Positions 11,201 to 21,305 of a stretch of 64,000 nucleotides of DNA are shown piece after piece. Positions within the stretch are counted from its first letter, which is position 1. The number at the start of each line of letters is the position of its first letter. The notes under the pieces were generated by a model, which saw only the letters and a list, made by a program, of their open reading frames with translations, did not search any database and was not told the DNA's origin. A program made the position numbers and the translations under genes. Location: assembly GCA_973895155.1 (NCBI GenBank), contig OZ316897.1, forward strand, positions 15,066,001 to 15,130,000, written 5' to 3'. This DNA comes from Marsupella aquatica (taxonomy: Eukaryota; Marchantiophyta).

Positions 11201-13089
11201 CCAACTAGACCTCTTAACTCCAAACCTAGCGAGACCCGTCAGCGCCAAGTTAAAACACAGGATACCAGAGCACGACGAGTTACAAATTGACATCTATCAT
11301 TGCCTAACTTGAAGGCTAACCCGTCCTTTCGAAAGTAATAGAACAGGGCTAAAAGTCCATGGTATTGATCCCAAGCTAGTGAACGACGCTTGCCTAAATT
11401 CATTCACTACTGAATCTCTCGCATTCAGGGGAGCTAGATCTTTTGACAGAAAGAATGAACCAGAGGCCAACAACGATATTCAAATGGACCTCTGTCTACG
11501 TACACTCTCAAGCTCAGCTCGAGAGATCGTACTACTCATTCATACCTGTATCGACTCACTCATGGTACAACAATTTTCGTCACATGCTCTTGAACAACAT
11601 CCTCTTGAACAACGACGATAAGGCAAGCAAGGCTCACAGACACATACCTGAACTTTCGCCGGAGTCATGTTTTTCGGAACGTAGAGCGCACGAAATAATC
11701 CAAAGAGGCCGAAATTGAAATCGTCACGGTATTGGATCTCAACAAGTAGCTTCCCGTCCCCAACGAATCTTGTCCTCGTCTTCCTCAGCGAACTTCAATT
11801 CACTCTGCTTCGATTCGTCACCTTCAACAAGTTCACAAGACATAGAAAGCAAACTGAGACCTACTGAAAGTGTGGACTATCGCTTCCGAACATTACATCA
11901 TCGTCAGACATCGAATGCTAGACGTTGAATGCTACTGGCCTGTTCTTGACGCAGCAAATTAGAACAGCATCTGCAATTCAGAGGTCATATATTAACTCCA
12001 ACTCTTTGCAATCTGAATTCCCAGAAATGCAGCCCGGTTCAAATCAGACCAGTGGAGCATTTTTTATGATGCACCAAAGGCTCAGGATGTTTTAAGATAC
12101 TACAATCAAGCGTGACACCAAAAAACTCGAGTAGCAACATTCAAAGACATCATATCGATGCGCGTCTCTCCACTCTAAGGAAAAAGTCCAACTGCGCGGA
12201 AAGCACCATTCAGCTCTCAAAAATCCCCGGTTGGGACAATTCAAGAACCTAGTGATTTAGCCGTTGAAAATTCTATTAGCCCGCTCTAGCTTCGTACTCT
12301 AGCAATCCTAGAGACTTCAGGATCACCAGTGCATAAAGTTCCCCATAAAAATCTTAAACCCTGAACGAAAGATTTCAGCGCTAAAATCTTCAATAGAAAG
12401 CTCTGCAGATCCGCTCTGTTCCCTCTCGTTCTTTCTCTATTCTAAAGCTGAATTTCGTTCGTTAATGCTCTATCGGTGTGTGCGAGCCCGAGCTGGACCT
12501 TCATGCAGACGGAGGAAGGGTGCAGCAGCAGAATCCCGCTGTCTCATACAGCGGAAGAACGTCACCCCTCAACGAAAGGGTTACGTGGACCTGGACCTCG
12601 ACCTGGACTTGGGAAGGTCGGTCTATTACAAATCTCAAGCTCATCTGGTAGCAATGTATAGGAAATAATCACTGCCTCAGTCTAAGAAGAAACTATCAGC
12701 TTACCAGAAGAAATTTGCCTCGAATCCCGTCCTCCTGTAAATCGACCTCTTCTGAAGTCGTCCTCTCGACCCCGTCCTGCTCACTTCCACTTCAGATTTT
12801 TCAATAGTGCCTCCTCAGTATAAAGTCCAATTCGACTCTCGCTCCCACTTTTACACCTTCTCTTCTCGCTAGTACCTTTTCCTCAGTATGGCGCGCAATT
12901 CAACTCTCCCTCCCAACTGTCCCTCCCACTTTCGCAGCATCTTTTCTCCGGAGAGGAAGAGAAACAAGAGAACAATAAGACAGAGGAGGAGGAGAAGGAT
13001 AGCAAAGAGCAACCAACTGGCTTTGGTCGCCAGAGGATGAGCCTGGCTTTGTCAGTTCGCTAGAGAGTTAGCTAGAGAGTTCGCTCGAG
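8286..13089. other. 4.8-kb stretch without a recognisable gene
   Basis: Base composition becomes balanced again at about 8330. Two minus-strand frames could be exons of an unrecognised gene: 8602-8985 (about 128 codons open, ending TVLCS-like before a stop) and 9896-10294. The second contains a short internal repeat of a DDSDGD-type acidic motif, SFRDDSDGDN and SFGDDSDDG. Neither matches a family I know and neither has clearly supported splice partners. No transposon protein was recognised. The region could hold a lncRNA or a lineage-specific gene. Confidence 0.3.
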
Positions 13090-13289
13090 GATGAGTTTGG
13101 AACTGAGAGGTCTTGGGTTCAATGCTCACTCCACACATAAAGGGTGTGAAGGGTATGTGTGTGTGGGTTGGATGTAGTGGTGGGAGTATTGATTATCTTA
13201 TCTATATCCTCTCCTTAGCCTTGGTTGCTCACTTTGGGTTCTGGTTTAATCCTCTCTCCCTCTTGGTCTGGGTCCCTTGTGGGATCCCT
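13090..13289. repeat. Dispersed repeat, copy 1
   Basis: Words such as AATGCTCACTCCACACA, GGGTGTGAAGGGTATGTGTG and TGTAGTGGTGGGAGTATTG recur in the same order, diverged, at 14270-14420. The following CTCTCTCCCTCTTGGTCTGGG section recurs near 14660-14760. GGGTTCAATGC resembles a pol III B box, so a tRNA-derived SINE is possible, but no A box or tail was defined. Confidence 0.45.
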
Positions 13290-13795
13290 AGATATTGTCC
13301 CCTTATGGCTGCCCTACAGAAAAATGCATCCTCCAAAGCATGACGTCCATCCGTTATTGGATATCCCTAGGTATTGTCCCGTGGTGGCTTCCTTACATGG
13401 AAATGCATGCTCCAAAGCAGGATGTCCATCCTTTATTAGATGGGCCTAGGTATTGTCTCGTCCATCCGTTATTGGATATCTCTAGGTATTGTCCCCTTGT
13501 GGCTTCCTTACATGGAAATGCATGTTCCAAAGCAAGATGTCCATCCTTTATTAGATGGGCCTAGGTAGTGTCTCGTCCATCCGTTATTGGATATCTCTAG
13601 GTATTGTCCCCTTGTGGCTTCCTTACATGGAAATGCATGCTCCAAAGCAGGACGTCCATCCTTTATTAGATGGGCCTAGGTATTGTCCCGTCCATCCGTT
13701 ATTGGATATCCCTAGGTATTGTCCCCTTGTGGCTTCCTTACATGGAAATGCATCCTCCAAAGCAGGACGTCTATCCTTTATTGGATGGGCCTGCT
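13290..13795. repeat. 115-bp tandem array, about four units
   Basis: Unit starts (GATGTCCATCC or GACGTCCATCC) lie at 13421, 13536, 13651 and 13766, an exact 115-bp period, with a partial unit before the first. Each unit contains GGATATCTCTAGGTATTGTC, CTTCCTTACATGGAAATGCA and a second, internal GTCCATCCGTTATTGGAT sub-repeat, so the unit itself arose by duplication. Units differ at only a few positions. Open frames across the array come from the period (115 is not a multiple of 3) and do not look coding. Confidence 0.9.
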
Positions 13796-14249
13796 TCCGG
13801 TTTTCAAGGCTTAAAAATGATAAGAAAGAGGAGAAGAAAAACAAGATGGAAAGTGAAGAGAAGGAACTTGTGTTGAGGGGGAACTAGTATTTCCACACTT
13901 TGGAGCCCAATTCAAGGCAAATATGCATGCCTAGAGTAGGGCATCTCATAAACAAAAAAAAACTGGCACCTCACAGGAGGCCCGTGAGGCCGCTGGGAGC
14001 ACCGTAGCAGGGGTACAAACGGACAATTATTTTTGGGGGTACGGAAAAATGAGTGGACTCATGACACATTGAATGCTATGCTATTGTGTTTACTGTGAAA
14101 TTGGGGCCTTTTACGGTCCCAAGTGTGACTGGTTGGTCCTCACAATTGGTGCCCGATCAGTCATGATTGTTGTCCCAAACCACAACACTTCCGGGCACAA
14201 TCAAAGCAGAAAAATGGACATATTTGAGATGCACTATTGAAGACAGCTG

Positions 14250-14770
14250 CTCTCGATATCATTGAATTGAGAGAAGGTGTTCAATCCACACTTCACATGC
14301 AAGCAAGGGGTGTGGAGGGTATATGTGTGGGGGTGGAATATAGTGGTGGAAGTATTGGTTTCTCCTTGGCCCCAAGTGGCTTTGGGAGGGTATGTTTGTG
14401 GGGGTGAGGTGTAGTGGCAAGAGTACTGGTTTCTTGTACATAACATAGTTAGAAAAACATGTTTGTTTGTTTTAGTCTCTTTTCTAAAGACAGGACCTCA
14501 AAGGCCGGAGAGTTTGCAGCCGTTGCCCTCGGTTCTGCACTTTGTATAGCATAAGCCCCGCCGGACGAGGATTCTCCCAAATATCCTCAATGAGTACTCT
14601 TATGCCATGTGTGAAGTTGAGGGCCGGGAAACATTGGGCCACTCATGTGCGAGTTACCTCTTAGCACTCTCTCCATTCTGGTTTGGGTCTGTGCTGGATT
14701 GTTGGGTATGGTCCCTAGTGACTACCCTACAGAGGCGCATGCTCTGGAGTATATCTCCTTAATAGATATT
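14250..14770. repeat. Dispersed repeat, diverged copies 2 and 3
   Basis: 14270-14420 resembles 13105-13200, and within it the GGGTATRTGTGTGGGGGTG section is duplicated at about 14318 and 14390. 14660-14760 resembles 13250-13345 (CTCTCTCCATTCTGGTTTGG, then CCCTACAGAGGCGCATGCTC). No terminal structure or coding capacity was found. Confidence 0.5.
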
Positions 14771-15182
14771 GTATCCTTTGGGTAGGCCTGATTTAGTCCC
14801 AAGGCAACATAAGAAACCGAGAGAAGAACAGGCCAATGGCTCTAGCCCGCCCGCAATATGTGCAACTGGCCTCCCAGTCAGGTGTAAAGCCCCCTTTGTA
14901 TTTTACTTAAATTGAAGCCCAGATGGATCACATTGCCTCAACTGTTGAACTGTCACAATCAAAATCCTATATCTCATCTTGACATACTTGCATGAACATG
15001 CATCCATAGATGACACCAACGGAACAACCACGCTTGTTACCTCATGGCTGGGTATTGTTGCACACCCTTGCCTCTAGGTCTCAACTCCTGTCACAACATC
15101 AATGATAAATGGCCACAACAAATGCATGGCCATGATGACAACATGTCCGAGATCATGACCGTGTGGTGGCAACTACACTTAA
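14771..15182. other. Short gene-free stretch left of the LTR
   Basis: No gene or repeat was recognised. No polypurine tract stands immediately before the LTR at 15183, which argues against a complete retrotransposon extending to the left. Confidence 0.35.
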
Positions 15183-15536
15183 TGTTAGGTTATGCCTCTA
15201 GTATAACCTATATACTTCCATAGTACTATTTAGACTTCACTATACTAGGATAGCACTAGTTTGAGTTCCAGGTTCCCATAGACCATGGGAGGGGGTATAC
15301 CCAAGGGGAACACAAACTTGTGCTCACATTTGAAGGTTCACTCTTCAAGAGACAGAGTGAGAGGAGGAGCTCTAGCACGTTGGCTATGGTGGATGTAATC
15401 GGTGTATATTATTAGATTTCTCTCACGGCCATGGACGTAGCCCAGACGGGGTGAACCACGTACTTTCAGTGTCAAAGTCTATGGATGTTGTTCACATGTT
15501 GACGCAGTCTCGTTTGGTCTAGATCATATCCCAACA
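15183..15536 (+). mobile_element. Solo LTR, Ty1/Copia-like
   Basis: A 354-bp segment begins TGTTAGG and ends CCCAACA, giving the TG...CA ends and short terminal inverted repeat of an LTR. Near its 3' part it carries GGCCATGGACGTAGCCCAGA followed by GGGGTGAACCACGTA, which resembles the conserved ATGGACGTAGG...GAACCACGTA block of plant Copia LTRs. No primer-binding site follows, no polypurine tract precedes, and no gag-pol or second LTR is present, so it is probably a solo LTR. The flanking 5 bp (CTTAA and ACTTC) do not match, so no clear target duplication was found. Confidence 0.55.
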
Positions 15537-16500
15537 ACTTCCTGCCTCTGCGTTTTGTTTGTCTTGTCTCAATATCATTTGTGCAATGCATGGGCATCAG
15601 GCTTTGGAAATAAGTAGATTTCTCAATTCTCAATGAAATTTGACTTTATTAGACTCAATGTAGATATATTATCAAGCCATTTCTATGTAACCAAATCAAA
15701 TTAGATTCCATTTATATGAGGTGAGAACATCAATGTCAACTTAAGTTAGATGCTCAAAAAATTTAGAATGGGCAAAGTGTGGACAGTGAATGATGAATTA
15801 ATCTTTAAAAATTCACAACTCTCTCAATTCTTGATGAAAACCACAGATATTCTAGTGGTTGGAAAGATAGTTCCAAGCCTCTTCAAACCATCCCAAGATT
15901 AGCCAATTCCATTGGATCTCAAGGGAGATATTGAAGGTCAAACTTTAGTGTCCAAAACTCTTTAGAAACTCCAAGGGTGTGTCAATGAGTGGTGTAAACA
16001 AAAAGGGTGTCACTATTTTGGGTCCATCTGGGTTGCATGGTTCAAGGGCTCGGTCCATGGGAGCATCATTTTCTTACTATGCTCCTTTTATAGTTTGCCT
16101 TTTTGCCCACTTTGCTGCTTTGGAGTAATTAAAGTGGGTGGGTTGTAAGATCCCACCCATGCAAGCAGAGTGTAAAAAGCGTCAGTGCATTATTCCTGCA
16201 ACAATTACACGCGTGGCAAAGCTTCAAATCTGCCACCATGATTGTCCATTCGGTAGGAGGAGCGGGCCAACCTGCGGTAGGAGGAGTGGACCAACCTGCC
16301 GTAGCCAAGTGGAACTCAATCGAATCCAGAATTCGTTTAATAATGAGCAGTTTCTGGGCTTCCCCAAGCACCCAACACCACAAGTAGAAGAGCTGGCAAG
16401 CGCAGAGTACAATCTCATCGATCGATCGATCACTCTAAGGTGAGGCCGGGGTGAAGGAATTCGTGTCTTCTGCTGCTACTGAAGCGGGGAGGACCACAAT
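15537..16500. other. Gene-free stretch, possible promoter of the locus at 16.5 kb
   Basis: No coding signal was recognised. Near 16250-16305 a short motif (GTAGGAGGAGYGGRCCAACC) is present twice in tandem. A CGATCGATCGATC run lies near 16417. Confidence 0.35.
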
Positions 16501-18150
16501 GTCAACAGGATCCCAGGGCTCCAAGATGGAGCTTGCCACGACTCACAATGCCGAAATCGGAGGCAGTGGATTCCATTGCGCGTATGTTGGCTGAATTGTG
16601 ATTTGGGGCCATGCGCCTGAGCTCTAATTCGATTTTTGTACTGCTACAGAAGTTAGAGTGCACCGATTTGAAGTTGTTTCTCTGCTTAATTGGGCCCCAA
16701 GAGTCGTAACACTTCTGTAGTATTTGAAGAATCTGCAATGAACAAAATTTTGTGTGCGTCCTAAGTTTTGGCATCGTCGAGGAGATGTACGGGGTGTCCG
16801 AGAGAGCAGCAGAGCGTGCTCGAGGTTATTTCCGATGGGTTTAATGGTGTGCATGTGTTGGGAGAATTTGATTTTGATATAATTGGTTGGGGCCGACGGC
16901 TTGCGCTGCGCTCGAATCCCAATTTGTACTGGTGGTTAGAGTACAACGATTTGAGGTTTCTTTTCTTGCTTTGATTGGTGGGAGTGGACAGTGGGCCATC
17001 GATCTTCCCTTTTGTGCCCAGAGAGTCATCATGATAGTGTCGGAACACGTTGTTGTATGAAGTCTTAAGAAATGGATAATTTTTGCGTACTGCCAAAATT
17101 TTACACATCCTGGAGGACAAGTAAGTGGGCATCCCAGAGAGCAGTAGTGCAGAGCTCGAAGTTATTTCAATTGGTTCAAGGCAGCCTCGGGGGATGCAGG
17201 CCATATAACAGATTGTCATTGTTTCTAATGTTCACAAGTAGCTTCACAGTAGCTTGGGGAGTGAAGAAGAGACATATGGAAGTAATGAGCGAGTTTAGAC
17301 TGATGGTTGAAACTTGCACAAAGCTCAGCTGAATGGAAATTTGCTACATTGAAGGGGTAAGGATAGAACCTAGACCCACTAGAAGAGTTCCAAATTTTCC
17401 TAAAAATGATGAGTGACCCGTTTAAAATCTGGTTTGGCTTTCTCAGCTCCCATTGCCTCATGTACTAACTGCAAGTTTGTGTCAGTCATAGACGAGAGCA
17501 ACATGCTTTATTGCAGAGAAGCAATGTCGAGAGTCCTTGCACAAGAACATTATCCCTGGGTCAGCTTTATATAGTGAGGGTCGAGTCAGAAGAGGGAGCT
17601 AAAATTGCAATGAAAAATTTACCAACCCATATGCATTTCGAGAGGATGACCTCTGTAAACTTGTGTTTGGAAACCATACCAGGGCTTGACCACATCGATC
17701 TGCCTGTGGATGGTTGCGTAGGTTTCAGTCTCAAGCTTTTGATGGGCTCAGGGCAGTTTCCTCTACGCACCCTGATGACATTCAACAATGTGGAGTTTTC
17801 GATGGTGACCAAGACAGTGCCAGGCTCATTGGAACTGAGTTTGTTGTTTCTGAGAAGATTTTAAGAATGTTGCCTGAGGACGAAAAGGTGCTGTGGCATT
17901 CCCATAATGCCGAAGTTGAGCATGGTTCACTGTCCTCACCTGGAACTCTTGAGGTTGTCTACGAGGGCCTTTGTTTTCTTTCTTGATGCCATCAATTCTT
18001 AGGTCGAATGTCTACCTGAAGTCATATCAAACCTGAAGAATTCAGTCCCTAAGAAGTCCGGGATTTGTGTGAACTGGAGAATTGGCACGGCATGCTTGCG
18101 CCTACGAAGAAGCGAGTGATAGTCTGTTTTACCCATGAATTAGTTTACTC
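16501..18150 (+). pseudogene. DUF1264 / oil-body-associated protein (OBAP)-like locus, probably decayed
   Basis: In the frame running from 17690 to 17953 the translation reads DDIQQCGVFDGDQDSARLIG, then EFVVSEKILRMLPEDEKVLW and HSH. These are the DUF1264/OBAP hallmarks (...QC-x-x-x-DG...ARLIG-x-E-x-x-(I/V)SEK...LP-x-(D/E)EK-x-LWHSH). The expected preceding RQVEAHHYC segment is missing in all frames. The following conserved part seems to continue after a 49-base gap that is too short for a normal plant intron, and then shifts frame near 18095. A possible first exon starts at ATG 16501 (MSTGSQGSKMELATTHNAEI) with a GC|GTATGT donor near 16580. Sequence between contains a diverged tandem duplication of about 290 bp (about 16620-16850 and 16910-17190). 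I favour a pseudogene; a divergent gene with unusual splicing cannot be excluded. Confidence 0.5.
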
Positions 18151-18668
18151 TTCTTTGTTCGACACATCATGCTTCAAATTTGAGTTTAATGTGCATAGTG
18201 AGGATAGAGAGCCTGTAGGCACCAGAAGCAGGCCAACCGTATCATGAATAAAAAATTGCTCTTTTGAGATTGAGTTGGGATGTGGAAAAGCAGTTAAACC
18301 ATGCAATGGAGGAGTCGAACATTGACCTTTGTTGTTGATGTACTCATAGGTTGCAAATACATACGGAAGGGTGATTAGATCATTGGAGAACAACAGTAAA
18401 TATCTCTTACCGCATGCGCTATCAAAATTGCTGACAACCTTCTCAGATCCAGGTCAGCTGGACGCTGGGCCGACACGGGCCAAACCTTTGATCCTTTAAC
18501 TGTTTGTATTTCTCTCGCGAATTTCAAATCTATCAATTGAATAAGTTGGAGTTGAGTTCAAGGATGAATGATTATGGAATTCAGGCAAGAATACAATCTG
18601 GAAGTCCACTGTCATCCTTTCCTCAGGTTTTCAGTTTCAAAAGGGCACTTTATAAAGTTTGACTGCAG

Positions 18669-19277
18669 GGTCGGAGAAACATCATGCGGCGTTTCTGGAG
18701 GATGAGGGGGAAGAGCCAACCAGTCCAGACGAGGAAACGGTGGAAATTGCCGCTGACAGTGCACCACATCACGTTGAAAATGACAATGACAACGAGGTAA
18801 CTTCTAAATGTCATCCACGGATATTCAATTTTGGGCACGATTCTTTGTACCGAGTGATTGGTGTATGAGGGGCCAGTGTTCTGAGAACCGTGAAGCCTCA
18901 TATCTCTGACCGGTCTGTGTTTATTAATCAAGATCCCATATACGTTCCATAACCATTATGGCATAGAGAAGCCATGCGAGGTTTAAAAGTGGGAATTCGC
19001 AGTCATGCTGGAATTCGCAGTCATGCTGGTAGTTCAGGTGCTGGTTGAGATGGATAATGATGAACTAAATTACTGTTATCTACGGAGCTAGAAATGAGAC
19101 ATAATCTACGCACCCACTTGCTTCTACGTGGTGATTGTGTCTATGCAGGACGAGTATTTGAATGATGCAGTACATCGCCCTGTGGTCCATCATAAACCAA
19201 GCCATCTGCCAGCTATGACGGGTCGTTTGCCAGATGATGGTCAATTTCTGACGGAAACACGATCCACCGGATTTTAG
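18669..19277 (+). CDS. Two candidate 3' exons of unknown protein (possibly tail of the DUF1264-like locus)
   Basis: Exon 18669-18796 has an acceptor TGCAG and a donor GAG|GTAACT and encodes an acidic segment (EEPTSPDEETVEIAAD). Exon 19149-19277 has an acceptor TATGCAG and runs in the same phase to TAG, encoding a His/Pro-rich tail that ends TETRSTGF. The phases fit each other (donor and acceptor both phase 0). I do not recognise the protein and cannot join it convincingly to the DUF1264 part upstream, so treat it as a predicted gene end. A perfect 18-bp tandem pair (GAATTCGCAGTCATGCTG) lies in the intron at 18993-19028. Confidence 0.3.
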
Positions 19278-20420
19278 ATGTTCCTTCCTCTACATTTGAC
19301 CGTCACCCTGAACAGTCACCATGAATCTTATCAACAAAATGTAATTAAGTATAGAATGGATTCACCAGCTGTCAGAGTTCTCCCAGAAGGAGGCGAAAGA
19401 AAGTCGCCAGACGCAGGCAAGAGAGCTTGCCAAAAGTTAAGGATAGGATAGAGTGTGGATTCCACGTTCTATTCATTCAGAATTTGCATCCACTTTTGTG
19501 TTGTACACTTAAATTATATCACCTGTGAATTCATCCAATTTGTGATGTTGCTCCCACTGTCAAATCTTCGCGTTTGCCGCCAAAGGTTAAATCACTTTTC
19601 AAGGAAGAAGCGTAATCGACTCATTGACAGCTCGAGTTCTTTCGTCTCACTTTGTCATATTGTAGATGAGGACCTCTTTGCCTTTTGATTGGAAATTTGC
19701 GCGTCACAGTACAATTCAATGTACAACTATAATAAGCAATTCCCCCTTTTATCATTCTTCATCCCAATACAAAAAAACTCTTGGGCTCGAAATATCCATT
19801 CCATTGGCATTGATGGAGAAAATGTGCAACACCTGCACATATGTGCTTCTTGTTCCTTGTTCCCCCATAAATGCCCCAGCCCTATTCCCTATGGGCTGGT
19901 CCTCTTTGCATCATGCAATGCACACGCATAGGGCTCGCACTGCATAAAATGACCAGGCCTGTGATCGAAGGGGTCGATCACAAAGGCTGAACCATTATAC
20001 AACTTCTAGATGTGTTAAGTAAATGGTTGTATTATTTTGCGTTTGATTTTACGGATGAAAATATTTCAGATATGACTATGACATTTTTCAAGTATTCCTG
20101 AAAAACCAGGAGTTATCTTGAATTAAGTTCAAGTGAATGATGCATCATGAAAAATAATTCTTCTATCTTTGTGTAGGGGTTCTTTACATCAAAACATTTG
20201 TTAACTCATGCTCTAACAAAGTCTTTTGTGGTTCACTCAACTTTGGAATCAAATTGACTAATTAGAGAGTGACACAGAGTGAACTCACATTTGATAAAAT
20301 TTGAAGTTTTCACTCCACTTTATTGTATTTTGTGATCTTTCAATTTTATATGAAATCTGACCACTTGGCATACAAGCACCAGAACCCACAAAGCTTAGTT
20401 CAGCCAATAAATAAATAATG
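19278..20420. other. Gene-free stretch between the DUF1264-like locus and the XPB upstream repeat
   Basis: No conserved coding signal or repeat was recognised on either strand. The sequence is AT-rich with several short open frames only. Confidence 0.35.
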
Positions 20421-20895
20421 TAAGGAAGCTTCACCCTGAGTCCACCTAAATCCCGCGTCCCGTATGCATACGATATGGGGAAGCGAACCCCACTAGTCCC
20501 AAGCACCATACTTCTGTCTCACAACAATAGTTGTACACAGGAGGTATAAATAAGTTAAGCCAATCAAAATGATAGTGAAGAGTAGATCCTGAGATGCTCC
20601 CCCAAAAAATGGCCAGACAAATATATATAAGGTACGAATCCGAAGATGCCCCAACCAAAAGCTCAGATAAATAAATAGATAAATAAATGAAGAAATAAGG
20701 TGGTAAGGAACATTCAGCCTGGGTCCACCCAAATCCCGCGTCCCGTATGCATACCATATGGGAAAGCGAAGTGAGTACCAGTGCTACGCTGGACCCCACT
20801 ACTCCGAAGCACCATACTCGGGCCTCACAACAAACGCTCTCCAGAGGAGGTATAAATAAGTGAAGCCCATCAGAATGATAGTGAAGAGTCTTCTC
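20421..20895. repeat. Duplicated block with TATA boxes upstream of XPB
   Basis: Segment 20423-20590 recurs at 20704-20895 with strong similarity. Shared words are AAATCCCGCGTCCCGTATGC, AAGCACCATACT and GAGGTATAAATAAGT, followed by AATGATAGTGAAGAGT. The right copy has an extra 22-bp insert near 20770-20792. Each copy carries a TATAAATA motif, at 20545-20552 and 20851-20858 (306 bp apart). Confidence 0.85.
20851..20858 (+). promoter_or_regulatory. Candidate TATA box of the XPB gene
   Basis: TATAAATA stands 455 bp upstream of the XPB start codon, in the 3' copy of the duplicated block. A long 5' UTR would be needed if this is the core promoter. The upstream copy at 20545-20552 is an alternative. 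No transcript evidence is available. Confidence 0.3.
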
Positions 20896-21305
20896 CGAGA
20901 AGCTCGAGGCAAAGGCAAAGCAAGGGCAGAGCGGAGCCAAGCGTACGTAAATCTTCTCTTGCTCATCGTCTCCTGTGGGACTTTGAGCGGAAGAAGGGCC
21001 CCAAATCTGCGCCCTGTGGAGTTGTGTTTGAGCTACTGTATCACATTTACTAGCACGGATCCGAAGTGTTGGAGAAAGGGCGCTCAGTTCTCTTTGCTTG
21101 CTCAGCTCTGTTAGGATTCTGAGCTCAAGAAGGGAAGCGAATCTGCCGGTCCCGGCCCACCAGCAGCTGTGTGGGATTTTGGGTCGAGTTGTAAAGGAAC
21201 GAAATCGCATTTGCTTGCACGGAACTGATGATGAGTTGAAGGGGAGTCGGCTCTCAGCTCTTCCTGTGCTTGAGAGGCAAGCGAGAAGGAAAGAAGGTGT
21301 CCACG

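Noticed and set aside
13290-13795. Regularly spaced repeats that might suggest a CRISPR array
   Set aside because: Units are contiguous 115-bp tandem repeats without unique spacers, and the sequence is eukaryotic.
13225-13887. Several overlapping plus-strand frames with repeated LGIVPLWLPYMEMHAPK
   Set aside because: All three frames stay open through the 115-bp array because the unit lacks stops. The period is not a multiple of three, and no start or domain context supports a protein.
15183-16500. Possible full-length Copia retrotransposon to the right of the LTR
   Set aside because: No primer-binding site follows the LTR end, no gag-pol motif is seen, and no second LTR occurs in the window.
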